Part shown: piece after piece, positions 50,390 to 59,400 of the stretch
How positions within the stretch are numbered: the stretch's first letter is position 1
Layout: each line of letters starts with the position of its first letter
NCBI GenBank assembly: GCA_001695595.3
Contig: MBPM02000014.1
Location: 744,001-808,000 of the forward strand
Direction: 5' to 3'
Length of the DNA: 64,000 nucleotides
From: Plasmopara viticola
Lineage: Eukaryota; Oomycota; Peronosporomycetes; Peronosporales; Peronosporaceae
Notes under the pieces: model-generated
What the model was told of the DNA's origin: nothing
What the model saw: the letters and a program-made list of their open reading frames with translations, nothing else
Databases searched by the model: none
Made by a program: the position numbers and the translations under genes

Positions 50390-50559
50390 ACCGCATCCGG
50401 ATTGGCTCCTTTAATGTGAATTCTCTAGGTTCGAAGCGCAAGAAGCACGAAACACTCCCCGAAGATCTCCGGCGCTACCGCGTCGATATCCTTGGCCTCC
50501 GAGAAACCAAGATCTACGATAGAGGTGAGCACCGCATTGATGACTTCCTTCTAACCCTG
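50390..50559 (+). pseudogene. LINE endonuclease N-terminal fragment
   Basis: The frame NRIRIGSFNVNSLGS...LRRYRVDILGLRETKI corresponds to the beginning of an APE-type endonuclease, with the conserved N (FNVNSL) and E (RETKI). It stops being homologous at the A16 run. The rest of the nuclease and the catalytic reverse transcriptase core are absent. Confidence 0.7.
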
Positions 50560-50575
50560 AAAAAAAAAAAAAAAA

Positions 50576-51355
50576 GCCAAGACCGAAGTCACCGAAATCC
50601 GCCGCCACTGCAACCCGTCGGGCGCCACTCGACACGTCCGATCCCGAGAAGAAACCTGGCACCACACTAAGAAGCTCGGAACACTCCTCGGCGATATTAA
50701 AGATCTATCCCGACGCAAGTCCCTGGCCACCCTCGCGCTCCACCGCCTCTGGTCCGTCTGGCTCCGCCCCACGTTCATCTCACCCAAGACACGCATTCGA
50801 TTGTACAACACCTACGTTCTACCGATTCTGCTGTACAACTGGGCTCTTACCAAGTCAGAGCTCCACGGCCTCGAGAGTTTCCATCGCCGCCAGCTTCGCT
50901 ACGCTCTTGGCTATCGCTACCCCCGACCCATTTCGAATGCAAGACTCTACGACCTCTGTGATGAGCGACCGCTGAGACTACGACTGACACAAGCTCGCTG
51001 GCGCCTGTTTGGCCATGTACTTCGCCGCTATCCCGACATTCCAGCTAACCTCCAGATGCGTGCCTACTTCTTCTCCACCGCAGCAAAATGGCGCGGACGT
51101 CCCCGCACCACGCTCCTCTCGACACTCGACCACAACCTTGTTTCCCGTGGCTCCGGCTTTCGACTCCGGATAGCACAAGACCTCGAAGTGGTACGTACCC
51201 TTGCACAAGACCGAAAGAAATGGAAGACCCATACGACCTCGGTGCTGGATGCACTGCCCGCCGAACGAGACTCGACGTATGCGGACACCACTCTATGCCG
51301 TGGACTAGCCAGACTGAGCCTAGCACGTGCATACCTTGGCAACGCGATAACGTAA
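50576..51355 (+). pseudogene. LINE reverse transcriptase C-terminal fragment
   Basis: The frame is open from the A16 run to the stop at 51355. It contains KKLGTLLGDIKDLSRRK, LHRLWSVWLR and RLYNTYVLPILLYN, the thumb and connection region typical of LINE ORFs, then HRRQLRYALGYRYP and RLFGHVLRRYPDIPA. The YxDD catalytic palm is missing. The frame differs from that of the endonuclease fragment. Confidence 0.8.
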
Positions 51356-51369
51356 TACATTACATTACA

Positions 51370-51382
51370 TTATACGTATAAT
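51370..51382. repeat. Right 13-bp target-site duplication of LINE
   Basis: Exact copy of 50210-50222. Confidence 0.75.
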
Positions 51383-51559
51383 GTAGATTGAAGAGAATAC
51401 CGTACCATATGTAATTTATTGTAGATTGCAGAGAATTGAACAGAGATCACATTTTGATGTGATGGGTAAGTCTCGAGCAAACAAGAGACTACCTTGTTGA
51501 CATTTGGAGATGAAGATGAAGAGCGACACCAAAATGAAAGTTTGCTTTTTCAACTAACC

Positions 51560-51576
51560 TCATTGTACAATTTTCC
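51560..51576 (+). promoter_or_regulatory. Oomycete initiator plus flanking promoter region
   Basis: TCATTGTACAATTTTCC combines the TCATT initiator with the CAATTTTCC flanking element at the standard spacing. It lies 50 bp before the ATG at 51610. This is the clearest core promoter in the window. Confidence 0.7.
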
Positions 51577-51609
51577 TTCGCCCTCAATAGTGTTCAAGCA
51601 ACCATCGCT

Positions 51610-52083
51610 ATGAAGTCGTTTCAGCTCATTACCGTCCTTTTTGCTTTCGTCTTGCTGGACTCGACCTGTGCCATTGATTCTGAATGGGAACCGATAGCGA
51701 CTGTGGAAATTCCACGCAACGCAGCTACTCACCAATCGAATGGGTTGCGACGTGTGCAAAGTGTTGACGTGCCAACTATAGAGTCCACGAGCACTGCCTC
51801 TGCTTCGGACGCCTCCGGGTCTGCTCCAAGTTCAACGACTGAAACAGAAGCGCCAGCGACAGTTATGGTTCTTCTGCCCGACAACCTTGCCATGAGCTAC
51901 TCTGGATCTGGAAGCGTCATGTTTTACGACGGGACTGTAGGCAAGGACGACAAGAGCGAGGGCAAGTCAGCGAGTTCAGACAAAACCAGCGACGAAGTAT
52001 CTGGCTTGGGTTCTGCCCATAGTATTGGAATGGCAACGACGGTAACGGCATTAACGACCTTGTTCGCTTTCATGATGGCGTAA
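51610..52083 (+). CDS. Small secreted, probably GPI-anchored Ser/Thr-rich protein
   Basis: The protein has 157 residues and no intron. Residues 1-21 are a signal peptide (MKSFQLITVLFAFVLLDSTCA) with likely cleavage after A21. The mature chain is rich in Ser, Thr, Ala and Glu (STSTASASDASGSAPSSTTE) and is a likely target of O-glycosylation. The last about 20 residues are hydrophobic (ATTVTALTTLFAFMMA), preceded by small residues (SGLGSAHS), the layout of a GPI-anchor signal. The only cysteine is in the signal peptide. No RxLR-EER effector motif is present; LRR at residue 47 is not a match. A strong initiator lies upstream and an AATAAA polyadenylation-type signal at 52157-52162. Probable role at the cell surface or wall; family not recognised. 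Confidence 0.8.
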   Translation: MKSFQLITVLFAFVLLDSTCAIDSEWEPIATVEIPRNAATHQSNGLRRVQSVDVPTIESTSTASASDASGSAPSSTTETEAPATVMVLLPDNLAMSYSGSGSVMFYDGTVGKDDKSEGKSASSDKTSDEVSGLGSAHSIGMATTVTALTTLFAFMMA

Positions 52084-52156
52084 TAGGTAGGATGTACAGT
52101 TTGTGATGTGAGACGAACACACCTAAAAGTCTTCGGTAAAGTAAATGTACTCCATT

Positions 52157-52162
52157 AATAAA
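52157..52162 (+). terminator. Polyadenylation-type signal
   Basis: AATAAA 74 bp after the stop of the secreted-protein gene, in the right orientation. Confidence 0.4.
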
Positions 52163-52263
52163 GCTTATCTTGAACATGTATTTCACACTTCGAAGTGAAG
52201 AAATATTCAGCAAGCACACAGACTTAGACGACACCCATCATTTAACGTTGCCAAACAAGTGCG

Positions 52264-54416
52264 CTATAGGCTGTTGACATCGCCTACAATGTTGACCTTG
52301 TATCCCTTGAACAGTGGCGGTAGCGCACCTTCCAGCTAACAAGACAAGTTAAAGTTTCTGATAACATAGCAGCATATCAAATTATTGCACCGCTTACATC
52401 TTTCTTGAGCTTCTTTGTTGAGGCCACGAGAATATCAATCTGAGATTGAACATTTTTAGTGGCATCAATGAGGCCTACATTCTTGTCCTCTAAGTTGAGA
52501 ATCTCGCGGCGGCACTTGTCCATGTGCTTGGTTAGCATCTCAAAGTTCGCCACATGTCTGTTTAAATATCGCTCTGAGGTCTGGAGAAGCACCAACTGCT
52601 GAAGGCGCTTACTCGTCAGCAAGGATACAGCCTTGTCCACAGCAGCCAATAACTCTTCAATTTTCGCCGTGCTCTGCTGTTCCAATCGTGCTAATCATCA
52701 ATCATTTTTTTAGCATTCGGTCAGATTATATACAGGTCATGACAAGCAGATCTTACGTGAACATCCCTGAAATTGATTTGCGAAAGCAACTGAATCACCC
52801 CCAGATAACTCAATCAGACGCTGGCGGAGAAACGCACGCAATTCCAATAGATCGTTGAGTACACGCGTGCGGAAGTCAGTATCTTGTAACAGTCTCACAC
52901 GAGATGGCTTTTCAGTCGTAGCAATTTCATGCACCACGTCATTACCATCAAAAGCATCGGTATCGCCAACAGGCTCCACCACATTAGAACTTGTGATATC
53001 CCACTCAATCTCGACAGGTGCATCGTCAACTGTGGCACCTGGCCTAGCAGATGCGACTGACTCAATACTCCAATCAATTTCACCACCGTTGGCCGTACCA
53101 CTTTCGTCAATAGAGATATCCCAATTGATTTCTGCCGCTTCTGCTTCAAAATCCAGCGTAGGTTCAGTTTGTATCAGCGCATCGCTCGCACTGCGCAATT
53201 CCTCGATCGCGCCAAAAAAATTATGTGGAACTACGATGAGCTCAAAAGGTTCGTTGGTCGTAGTCTCAAATTCTCCGGCAACCTCGCCCTGATTCTTGCC
53301 TTTTTTTCTAGCCTTCTTGGAATTTTTTACAGCAGAAGTCTTGCTATTGTCCGCCACTGGTGCTGCAACAGGAACCTCACAGTCGTGTAGATATATTTGA
53401 AGAGCTTGGTGGTACTCGATTGCATCAAAGATATTTTTACTACAGACAGCCATCGCGACACTATCCAATATGGACGGCAGCTCCAGCGGCAGACGACGTA
53501 ATTCTTCACGAAAATTAACTCCCTGGTTTTGATGTAAAACATGCGCGATGAAGTATAAAACAAGCTCAGCATGATCTATGCCAAAATGTTCCACGCACTT
53601 TAATGTCCATGTCAGCGCACGAGGCTTCAAGTTTGCGCTTGTACTCCACAATTCTTCTCGACAGATCCTACACCAAAAACATGCATGATTGCCACCATAG
53701 CTCTCAGCATACCCTTTTAGCCAATCAATGGAATCTCAGCTTACCACCAGCTTGCGATTATTGTCTGCAATTTGTTTTTCGTTCTGCTGAATAGACTTTT
53801 TCAAAAACGGACTAGACAGCACGTACAAAGCTTCAATCAGTCTACAAGCACTATGCTTTCCCCTGTTAGCAAATTTGTCATTGCTTTATAGACACACATT
53901 TCAAACGCAGTGTTCTGGGCGATGATACGTGCCGTCTCAGCCGCAAAAATGTTGTTTTTCTCATACTGCCGAATCAAAGCACTCCATCGCTTTATAATGG
54001 GTGATGTATACTTCAAAAAAAAGTTATCTTGAGCTCAACGTCTGCGTTTACTCCTTTGTAGCATACCGCACCTGACCAAAGAAGTTTTTGGTTGCACCTT
54101 CACTTGACTGTTCAAGGTATTTAAGAATCGTCTTGCAATCGAAGTAATTGAGTTCTTCATAGCTTGACTTCTTGGTGCGAAACTTAAATAGCGCCTCACT
54201 GGCCGAAGGCAGCTCCGGGTACAGACTTGCGATCGCGTCGCGGATCTGCTTGAGTTGCTCAAGCCATTTGTGCGGCACAATGCAGCGATCCACTAATGCC
54301 TCTGCGAACAACAAATGAGTAAAATCCATAGAAGTATTTGGTAAAACGGCGCGTTTGGACTTACCCAGGAGCTGCTTGGACTGAATATCAATCGGTAGCT
54401 TGTGCTTCTCCGCCAT
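52264..54416 (-). CDS. CDK5RAP3/C53 homologue (UFMylation and ER-phagy adaptor)
   Basis: Eight exons: 54416-54365, 54301-54072, 54010-53898, 53811-53745, 53667-53599, 53522-52757, 52690-52398 and 52335-52264. The seven introns are 61-86 bp, all GT...AG, and the joined frame is 553 residues. The N-terminus reads LPIDIQSKQLLEALVDRC and later the STKN-(I/F)-FG type motif ATKNFFGQ. Helical regions follow, then a disordered acidic linker (about 230-375). The C-terminal helical part has RVLNDLLELRAFLRQRL, NQFQ and RYLNRHV, and ends KGYKVNIVGDVNSL, like the human C-terminus. In the linker three motifs INWDI (309-313), IDWSI (326-330) and IEWDI (349-353) match the IDWG-type shuffled ATG8-interacting motifs of C53. 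The known role is with UFL1 and DDRGK1 in UFMylation and ER-phagy. The exon borders are my reconstruction from conserved spacing. Confidence 0.92.
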
Positions 54417-54750
54417 GTAGCTGGGTTGGGTTTTGTCAGAGAAAGCTTCTTTAGTTTAACCAATCAGAACTTTTCATTAGCTATTAATAATACTCAGTTT
54501 GACCAATCATAATTGCAGTAAATTAGTATCTTTCAGCAATGACGTCATTGCATCATAAGTAGCGGTGACTCAGGTGCTTATTGGCTTATCGTACCCAAAA
54601 CTGATCACGTGCGATACGGTATCTATAGGTTGATACTTTGCTCGCTTCTGGCATTTAATCTTTCGATCATTCGACCTCTGGATCATTCTTCTATTCGCCG
54701 TCTACAGCGCAACCGCCTCCTCACACTCTTTCTTTTCTCACTTGCTCAAG
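54417..54750. promoter_or_regulatory. Bidirectional promoter between C53 and annexin 2
   Basis: The 334 bp between two divergent ATGs hold CCAAT boxes at 54460-54464 and 54503-54507, a reverse CCAAT (ATTGG) at 54580-54584, a perfect TGACGTCA palindrome (CRE, bZIP target) at 54540-54547, and CACGTG at 54606-54611. A weaker initiator match TCATTCTTCTATTC at 54683-54696 suits annexin 2. Co-regulation of the two genes is inference. Confidence 0.55.
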
Positions 54751-55882
54751 ATGTTGAGACTGTACCCGCCCTCGGCTTTTGATGCCTATAAGAAGGATAA
54801 GACTCACTTCTCGGCCTCTATCGATGCCATTGTGGAGCGGATCCACGCGGCCTGCGAGGGCGTCGGTACCGATGACCAGGCTCTCGTCAAACTGATCGGT
54901 CCGTTGTCCCCGAATGACCGTGCACTGGTCTCCCTACGTTACAAGGATCTGCACGGCCAGACACTGCGCGAGCTCGTCAAGAGCGAAACATCAGGCAATT
55001 TTGGCTACCTGTTGCAGCTCGTCACCTTCTCCTTGCCTCAGGCCGAAGCTTACATCGTATTCCACGCCATGAAGGGAGCTGGCACCTCAGACCATCTACT
55101 CTACTCGGTCCTTATGGGTCGCAGCAATGAAGAGATTAGTCTTCTTAAAAAAGCATTTTTTGAGATGTACGATACGGATCTTTCGGTCGCTATCAGCGAT
55201 GAGATCAGTGGCGATTTCTTGGCTGTCATCATGAAGGCGCTGCAGGTAATGCATTAAACTTTAGATCTACAACTCCAATAATTTTTTTACTCGTGATCAT
55301 ATAAACAGGAACCAATGGTGGACTACAAAGCTTCGTTCCACACGAAGGAAAAAGCAGCTGAAGACGCTGAGCTCATCTACAAGGCTGGCGAGGGCAAATG
55401 GGGCACCGACGAAAACGGGTTTCTAAAGGTATTGCTTTCGAGTCCACCTGAGCACCTTCGCAACATTAACGCGGCCTACCAAGCTAAATACGAGCACGAC
55501 TTGGTCTACGTCATCGAGAGCGAGTTCAGCGGCAGCGATTGTGCCGCTCTCACTTTTTTCGGTAAGCTCCTTACTTCCTACTGCACCTTTCTGGCCTAAC
55601 TCTTAAAACATTGGGGAAATTACAGTCCGAATTAGCCTAAACGCGTGGCCTTTTATTGCCGAGCACATTGAAGGCACCATGGCCGGCGTGGGTACTGACT
55701 CGACGGCTCTCAGCGCTGCCATCGTACGCTACAACTCGTATCTGGGGTACGTCATGCCGGTCTACGAAAAGAAGTACCAGATGACTTTGCAAGATCGCAT
55801 TAAAGGGGAGACCAGCGGCGAGTACCAGGAGCTGCTACTGCATTTGCTGGAAGCTCCACGTGCCGTAGGCAAATTCGCGTGA
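54751..55882 (+). CDS. Annexin (annexin 2)
   Basis: Three exons: 54751-55245, 55309-55561 and 55626-55882, with introns of 63 and 64 bp. The product is 334 residues, normal annexin size. Splicing joins MKALQ to EPMVDYK and LTFF to VRISLNAW. Four repeats are present with calcium-loop motifs CEGVGTDD, MKGAGTSD, GKWGTDEN and MAGVGTDS, plus the S-x-ETSG(N/D)F and ETSGEY ends. The start MLRLYPPSAFDAY matches that of annexin 1 (LYPASAHDAF). A possible polyadenylation signal AATAAA is at 55929-55934. Annexins bind membranes through calcium and in oomycetes are abundant at the plasma membrane and wall. It is next to annexin 3 in tandem, 165 bp apart. Confidence 0.95.
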
Positions 55883-56047
55883 GTGTGTGGAAGTTAAAGC
55901 TTTGTTGTTAAAAATCTTAGTACCAGAAAATAAAATACACGATTAAATTTTACTTGTGTATTTTTTTGTAAGTGACATCGTGAACGTCTCCGAACTGAAT
56001 GACTGGATAAGTGGTACAGTGCGCGATTATAGCGTTATATATTAGCA

Positions 56048-57328
56048 ATGCAGCAAATATTCCCTCAACATGCGCACGACGTGTTCCGCGGTGTGCCGCT
56101 AGTGTATTCCCGTGCGATCGATGACGCTTGTGAGCGCATTCGTAACGCAACGGATGGCCTCGGTGTTGACGAAAAGGTGCTCATAGACACGCTGAGCTCG
56201 CTATCGACTAGCGACCGTTCTCTTGTCATTTACCGCTACAAGGACCTGTACCGCGAGGAGCTGAAGGACACATTGAGTCGCAATACCAAAGGCCACTTTC
56301 GCTTCCTCGTTCTTTTACTGACTATGCCACTACCGGAAATGGAGGCATTCGTGCTCAACGTTGCCACGTCAGGCAACGGCACAAAAGAGCGACTATTGTA
56401 TCCGGTACAGTAGAGCGGCTTGCTTTGAATTAGCTTTCGCTGTGTCACTCACTGATGCAGTATGCACATTAGATTTTGCTTGGACGCACGAACGAAGAGC
56501 TTTCGATGCTCAAGTCGACGTATTACTACATCTTTAACAAAGATCTGACCTGGCTCATGCGCTCAGAGCTCAGTGGCGACTACCGCAAGGTCATTTTGTT
56601 GGCTCTCGAGGTGTGGTATATTAAAATTTGACATGCAGTCTTAAATTGCAGCGACCATATAAACTGTACTAATTTAGTGAGCTTTCTTGACGATGGCAGC
56701 GCTTGCAAGTTACATACGATCCTGACTTTCATACATACGAAAAAGCCAAGTCGGATGCTATCAAGCTGTTCAATGCTGGCGAGGGACGCTGGGGCACGGA
56801 CGAGACAACGTTTGTGCGGATCTTGTTTTCCAGCCCGCGCGAGCACGTTGTGTTGGTGAACGACATTTACAAGAAGAAGTTCGTAAGCGATTTAGAGGAG
56901 GCTGTGTGCAGCGAGTTTAGCGGCCGCGCGTCCGAGGCGCTTGTTTTTTACGGTGCGTGCATCTAGGGAAAATTTACAGCACTATTTGCTGACTTCGAAC
57001 CTGCAGCACTAATCTGTGGCCAATTGCTAACAAACGCTGCCTGGCTTGTAATATTGCCACTATATTCTACGCAGTTCGTCTAGCACTAAACCCGTACGCG
57101 GCGATCGCCCACCACTTTGAGCGTGTCATAAAGGGCTTAAGAACGGACGAAAAGGGGCTGAGTGCAGCCGTGATTCGCTATCACGGGATGCAGCCACACG
57201 TCGAGCGGCTTTACGAGAAGTTTTATGGGCGCTTGCTTGAAGAGCGGATTCGCACTGACACAGACGCCAACTACGGCGACCTTCTCGTTACCTTGTTGCA
57301 CATTCCGACAGACAATGCCACTGGATAG
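56048..57328 (+). CDS. Annexin with partly degenerate calcium sites (annexin 3)
   Basis: Four exons: 56048-56404, 56473-56610, 56700-56952 and 57075-57328, with introns of 68, 89 and 122 bp. The product is 333 residues. Joins give LLYP-ILLGRTNEE, LALE-RLQVTYD and VFY-VRLALNPY. Introns 2 and 3 sit at the same codon positions as the two introns of annexin 2, and the exon between them is 253 bp in both, showing tandem duplication. Loop motifs are TDGLGVDEK (Thr replaced by Val), TSGNGTKE, GRWGTDET and IKGLRTDE (Gly replaced by Arg), so repeats 1 and 4 may bind calcium weakly. Start MQQIFPQHAHDVF. No clear initiator was seen upstream. Confidence 0.92.
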
Positions 57329-57580
57329 AACCACCTTCCATGATACCAGAGAATTAAATCCCGTCGAAATTTAGGAGATTAAATTAGCAACGTGAATGTT
57401 GCACTCATTTATCGTATTATAGTTTAGATTGCATTTAAAAGGATTCTCGTTACTTAATATTGTCGCATTTTGTATCCCAGAAGCTTTGCGGGGTTTAGAT
57501 CGACAGTCAAGACTGACGACAAAATGCTATTAGGTATGACGGGGTCACACAGCATTTTGCATAGAGGAGGTGTTGAGCAG

Positions 57581-57725
57581 TCCCCACGTGATTAATTGTT
57601 CACTTCCTTTGTGATCCAAATGTGCAATAGACTGCAATTTAAAGGGTATGTTTATATGTAACAATGTTCCTTCCACCTACAATAAGTGAACAGCTGCTAC
57701 TTTCAATTCTGCAATAACAGCCCTT
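57581..57725. repeat. 145-bp direct repeat, copy A
   Basis: The sequence from TCCCCACGTGATTAATTG to ATAACAGCCCTT recurs at 57779-57923 with three differences. It is followed directly by a LINE-tail-like TAATGTAATGTATTAC block and a partial third copy. Confidence 0.92.
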
Positions 57726-57740
57726 AATGTAATGTATTAC
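57725..57740 (-). mobile_element. LINE 3'-tail scar
   Basis: TAATGTAATGTATTAC is identical to the 3' terminus (minus strand) of the LINE copies at 41071 and 51369. It sits exactly at the end of repeat copy A, as the tail does at the end of the target duplication at 41 kb. It looks like an almost complete 5' truncation. Confidence 0.6.
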
Positions 57741-57778
57741 ATGTGATTAATTGTTCACTTCCTTTGTGATCCAAATGA
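57740..57778. repeat. Partial third copy of the direct repeat
   Basis: About 37 bp (GTGATTAATTGTTCACTTCC and following bases) repeat the start of copies A and B between the LINE-tail scar and copy B. Confidence 0.85.
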
Positions 57779-57923
57779 TCCCCACGTGATTAATTGTTCA
57801 CTTCCTTTGTGATCCAAATGTGCAATAGACTGCAATTTTAAGGGTATGTTTATATGAAACAATGTTCCTTCCACCTACAATAAGTGAACAGCTGCTACTT
57901 TCAATTTTGCAATAACAGCCCTT
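57779..57923. repeat. 145-bp direct repeat, copy B
   Basis: Same as 57581-57725 with three differences. Confidence 0.92.
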
Positions 57924-59110
57924 GTTGGAATATTTCGATGAATCTTTGGGGCGTACTCGTGGGCAAAGAGGCTTATTTAACGGCACTGTCGTTGGCCTGA
58001 GGCTTGTGTATCCTTGTCGGCAACGATGTAGGCGAGAGTCTACCGGAGCGACTGTGCATCACCCGAAGGCGGAGGTATTTGTGGACCATCAGGCGCGAGA
58101 AAATAGCGTTTCCCGCTGCAGTAGAGTGAGAGCTTCTTGTAGTCTTTCCTTCTGAGCGGCTTTATAGTTGACCAACCACTTTTTGTTAGCCACTTTTACC
58201 TCAGCCTGTGTGGTAGATGGCGGCTTTTGTTACAGATACAGCCTTTATTGCAGCGCAGCCTTTATATATATATAGGAGCAGCTTTAGGTACAGGCACCTC
58301 CAAAAGCTAAACTTAGGGAATCTTTATACGAAAGTTTGGTCATCGTAATGACCAAGTCAAATTTTTGTGTAAAACGTTAAGGAGTAACGGACGACACTCA
58401 CCCCTCTCGGATTAAATAAAGGTTAAAGGCTGTAAGAGGATTTTACATTAAGCTGGGTGTGTTGTTAAGCAATGACTTCCCTTTTTGAAGGAGCTTTAAC
58501 AGGACTTTGGCGACTGTGCTACGCACGGTTGACGATATTTAAATCCTGTGCTATGCCTTGATCAATTCGTGATTAACACGAACACACTAAATTTAATGAT
58601 TCCAGAACGAGGCCGTCAAGCGGTTCAATCTCGGAAGTGTAATTTTGAATGGTTGACATCAGATGGAACATGTTCATAGCGGACCGTCAGCAGACCGTTG
58701 GTCAGACAGAGCGAGGGAATTGTGTCGCCGAAGACGTGTTACCTAGTTTGTGCAGATAGGCCAATGCGTTAGAAATGTATGCTTCCAATCCTTGGGTTCC
58801 CGCAAAGCAACGACATTTATGTCAACGTGGATAGGTTGGCCAACCCTTAATTTTCATCAACCTCACCGCATTCTACAGCTGATCGAAATGGTCGATCTTT
58901 TTGCTGGTATTAGCCCTCGACCAATGCGAAAGTAAGTCGAAGAGTTTGTATCTAAATCACTTTGTATGCACCCGATGAAAAGGCTGGAGGAGAAAAAAAA
59001 TTAAAAGGATGCTTAGACAGAAAGGGTCTGACTCTAAGACTAACCTCTACTCGCTTTTAATTGATGTGCTTTAATATACAACGGGAAGATTTTTAGCTGA
59101 TGGTCTTGAC
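57924..59110. other. Intergenic region without recognised gene
   Basis: Short frames only. The part near 58.7-58.9 kb could belong to the Ty3/gypsy relic that follows, but shows no clear motif. Confidence 0.5.
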
Positions 59111-59400
59111 ATGCTTACGTCAAGCATAGCATTCACCCGACAGATTCAAGCCATGCTTGTCGCATCAAATCATGTTTTACTACGCACGGCAACACTATCG
59201 CTTCATCTGTCGCAAAGAATGGATCCTTTTTTTCGAAGTATAATGATTGCTGATGCACTATCGCGTCGCCCACAATATGAGCTTGCTCTTCTCACAAAAT
59301 GACCTCGTCGATATCTTGTTTTGTGGCGCGTATGCGCGAGATGACATGTACTATACTCTAGTAAGACTCTGAGGAGCTCGAAAGCACGAGCAGAAATTTT
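59111..59400 (+). pseudogene. Ty3/gypsy RNase H relic
   Basis: The frame 59111-59302 reads NHVLLRTATLSLHLSQRMDP and then ADALSRRPQYELALLTK, the C-terminal part of a Ty3/gypsy RNase H, with about 20 residues deleted between the two blocks. In a shifted frame the sequence continues DLVDILFCGAYARDDMYYTL before a stop, the linker before integrase. Integrase itself was not found downstream. Confidence 0.7.

Larger units (their letters stand above)
50223..51369 (+). mobile_element. Non-LTR retrotransposon (LINE), internally deleted
   Basis: The insertion of about 1.15 kb has both ends but lacks most of the body. At 50390-50560 the plus strand encodes the start of an endonuclease/exonuclease/phosphatase domain (RIGSFNVNSLGSKRKK, VDILGLRETKIY). 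After an uninterrupted run of 16 A at 50560-50575 the frame changes to the C-terminal part of a reverse transcriptase ORF, ending at 51355. The 3' end is ACGTAATACATTACATTACA. Perfect 13-bp direct repeats flank it. It lies between annexin 1 (79 bp from its ATG) and the secreted-protein gene, in the intergenic region of two divergent genes. Confidence 0.85.

Noticed and set aside
51610..52083. RxLR effector
   Set aside because: There is a signal peptide, but no RxLR or EER motif, and the hydrophobic C-terminus indicates a GPI anchor.
53523..53598. Reading through intron 5 of C53 as coding
   Set aside because: It is open in another frame (CVEHFGIDHAE...), but treating it as a 76-bp GT-AG intron restores exact residue spacing with the human protein and keeps the frame.
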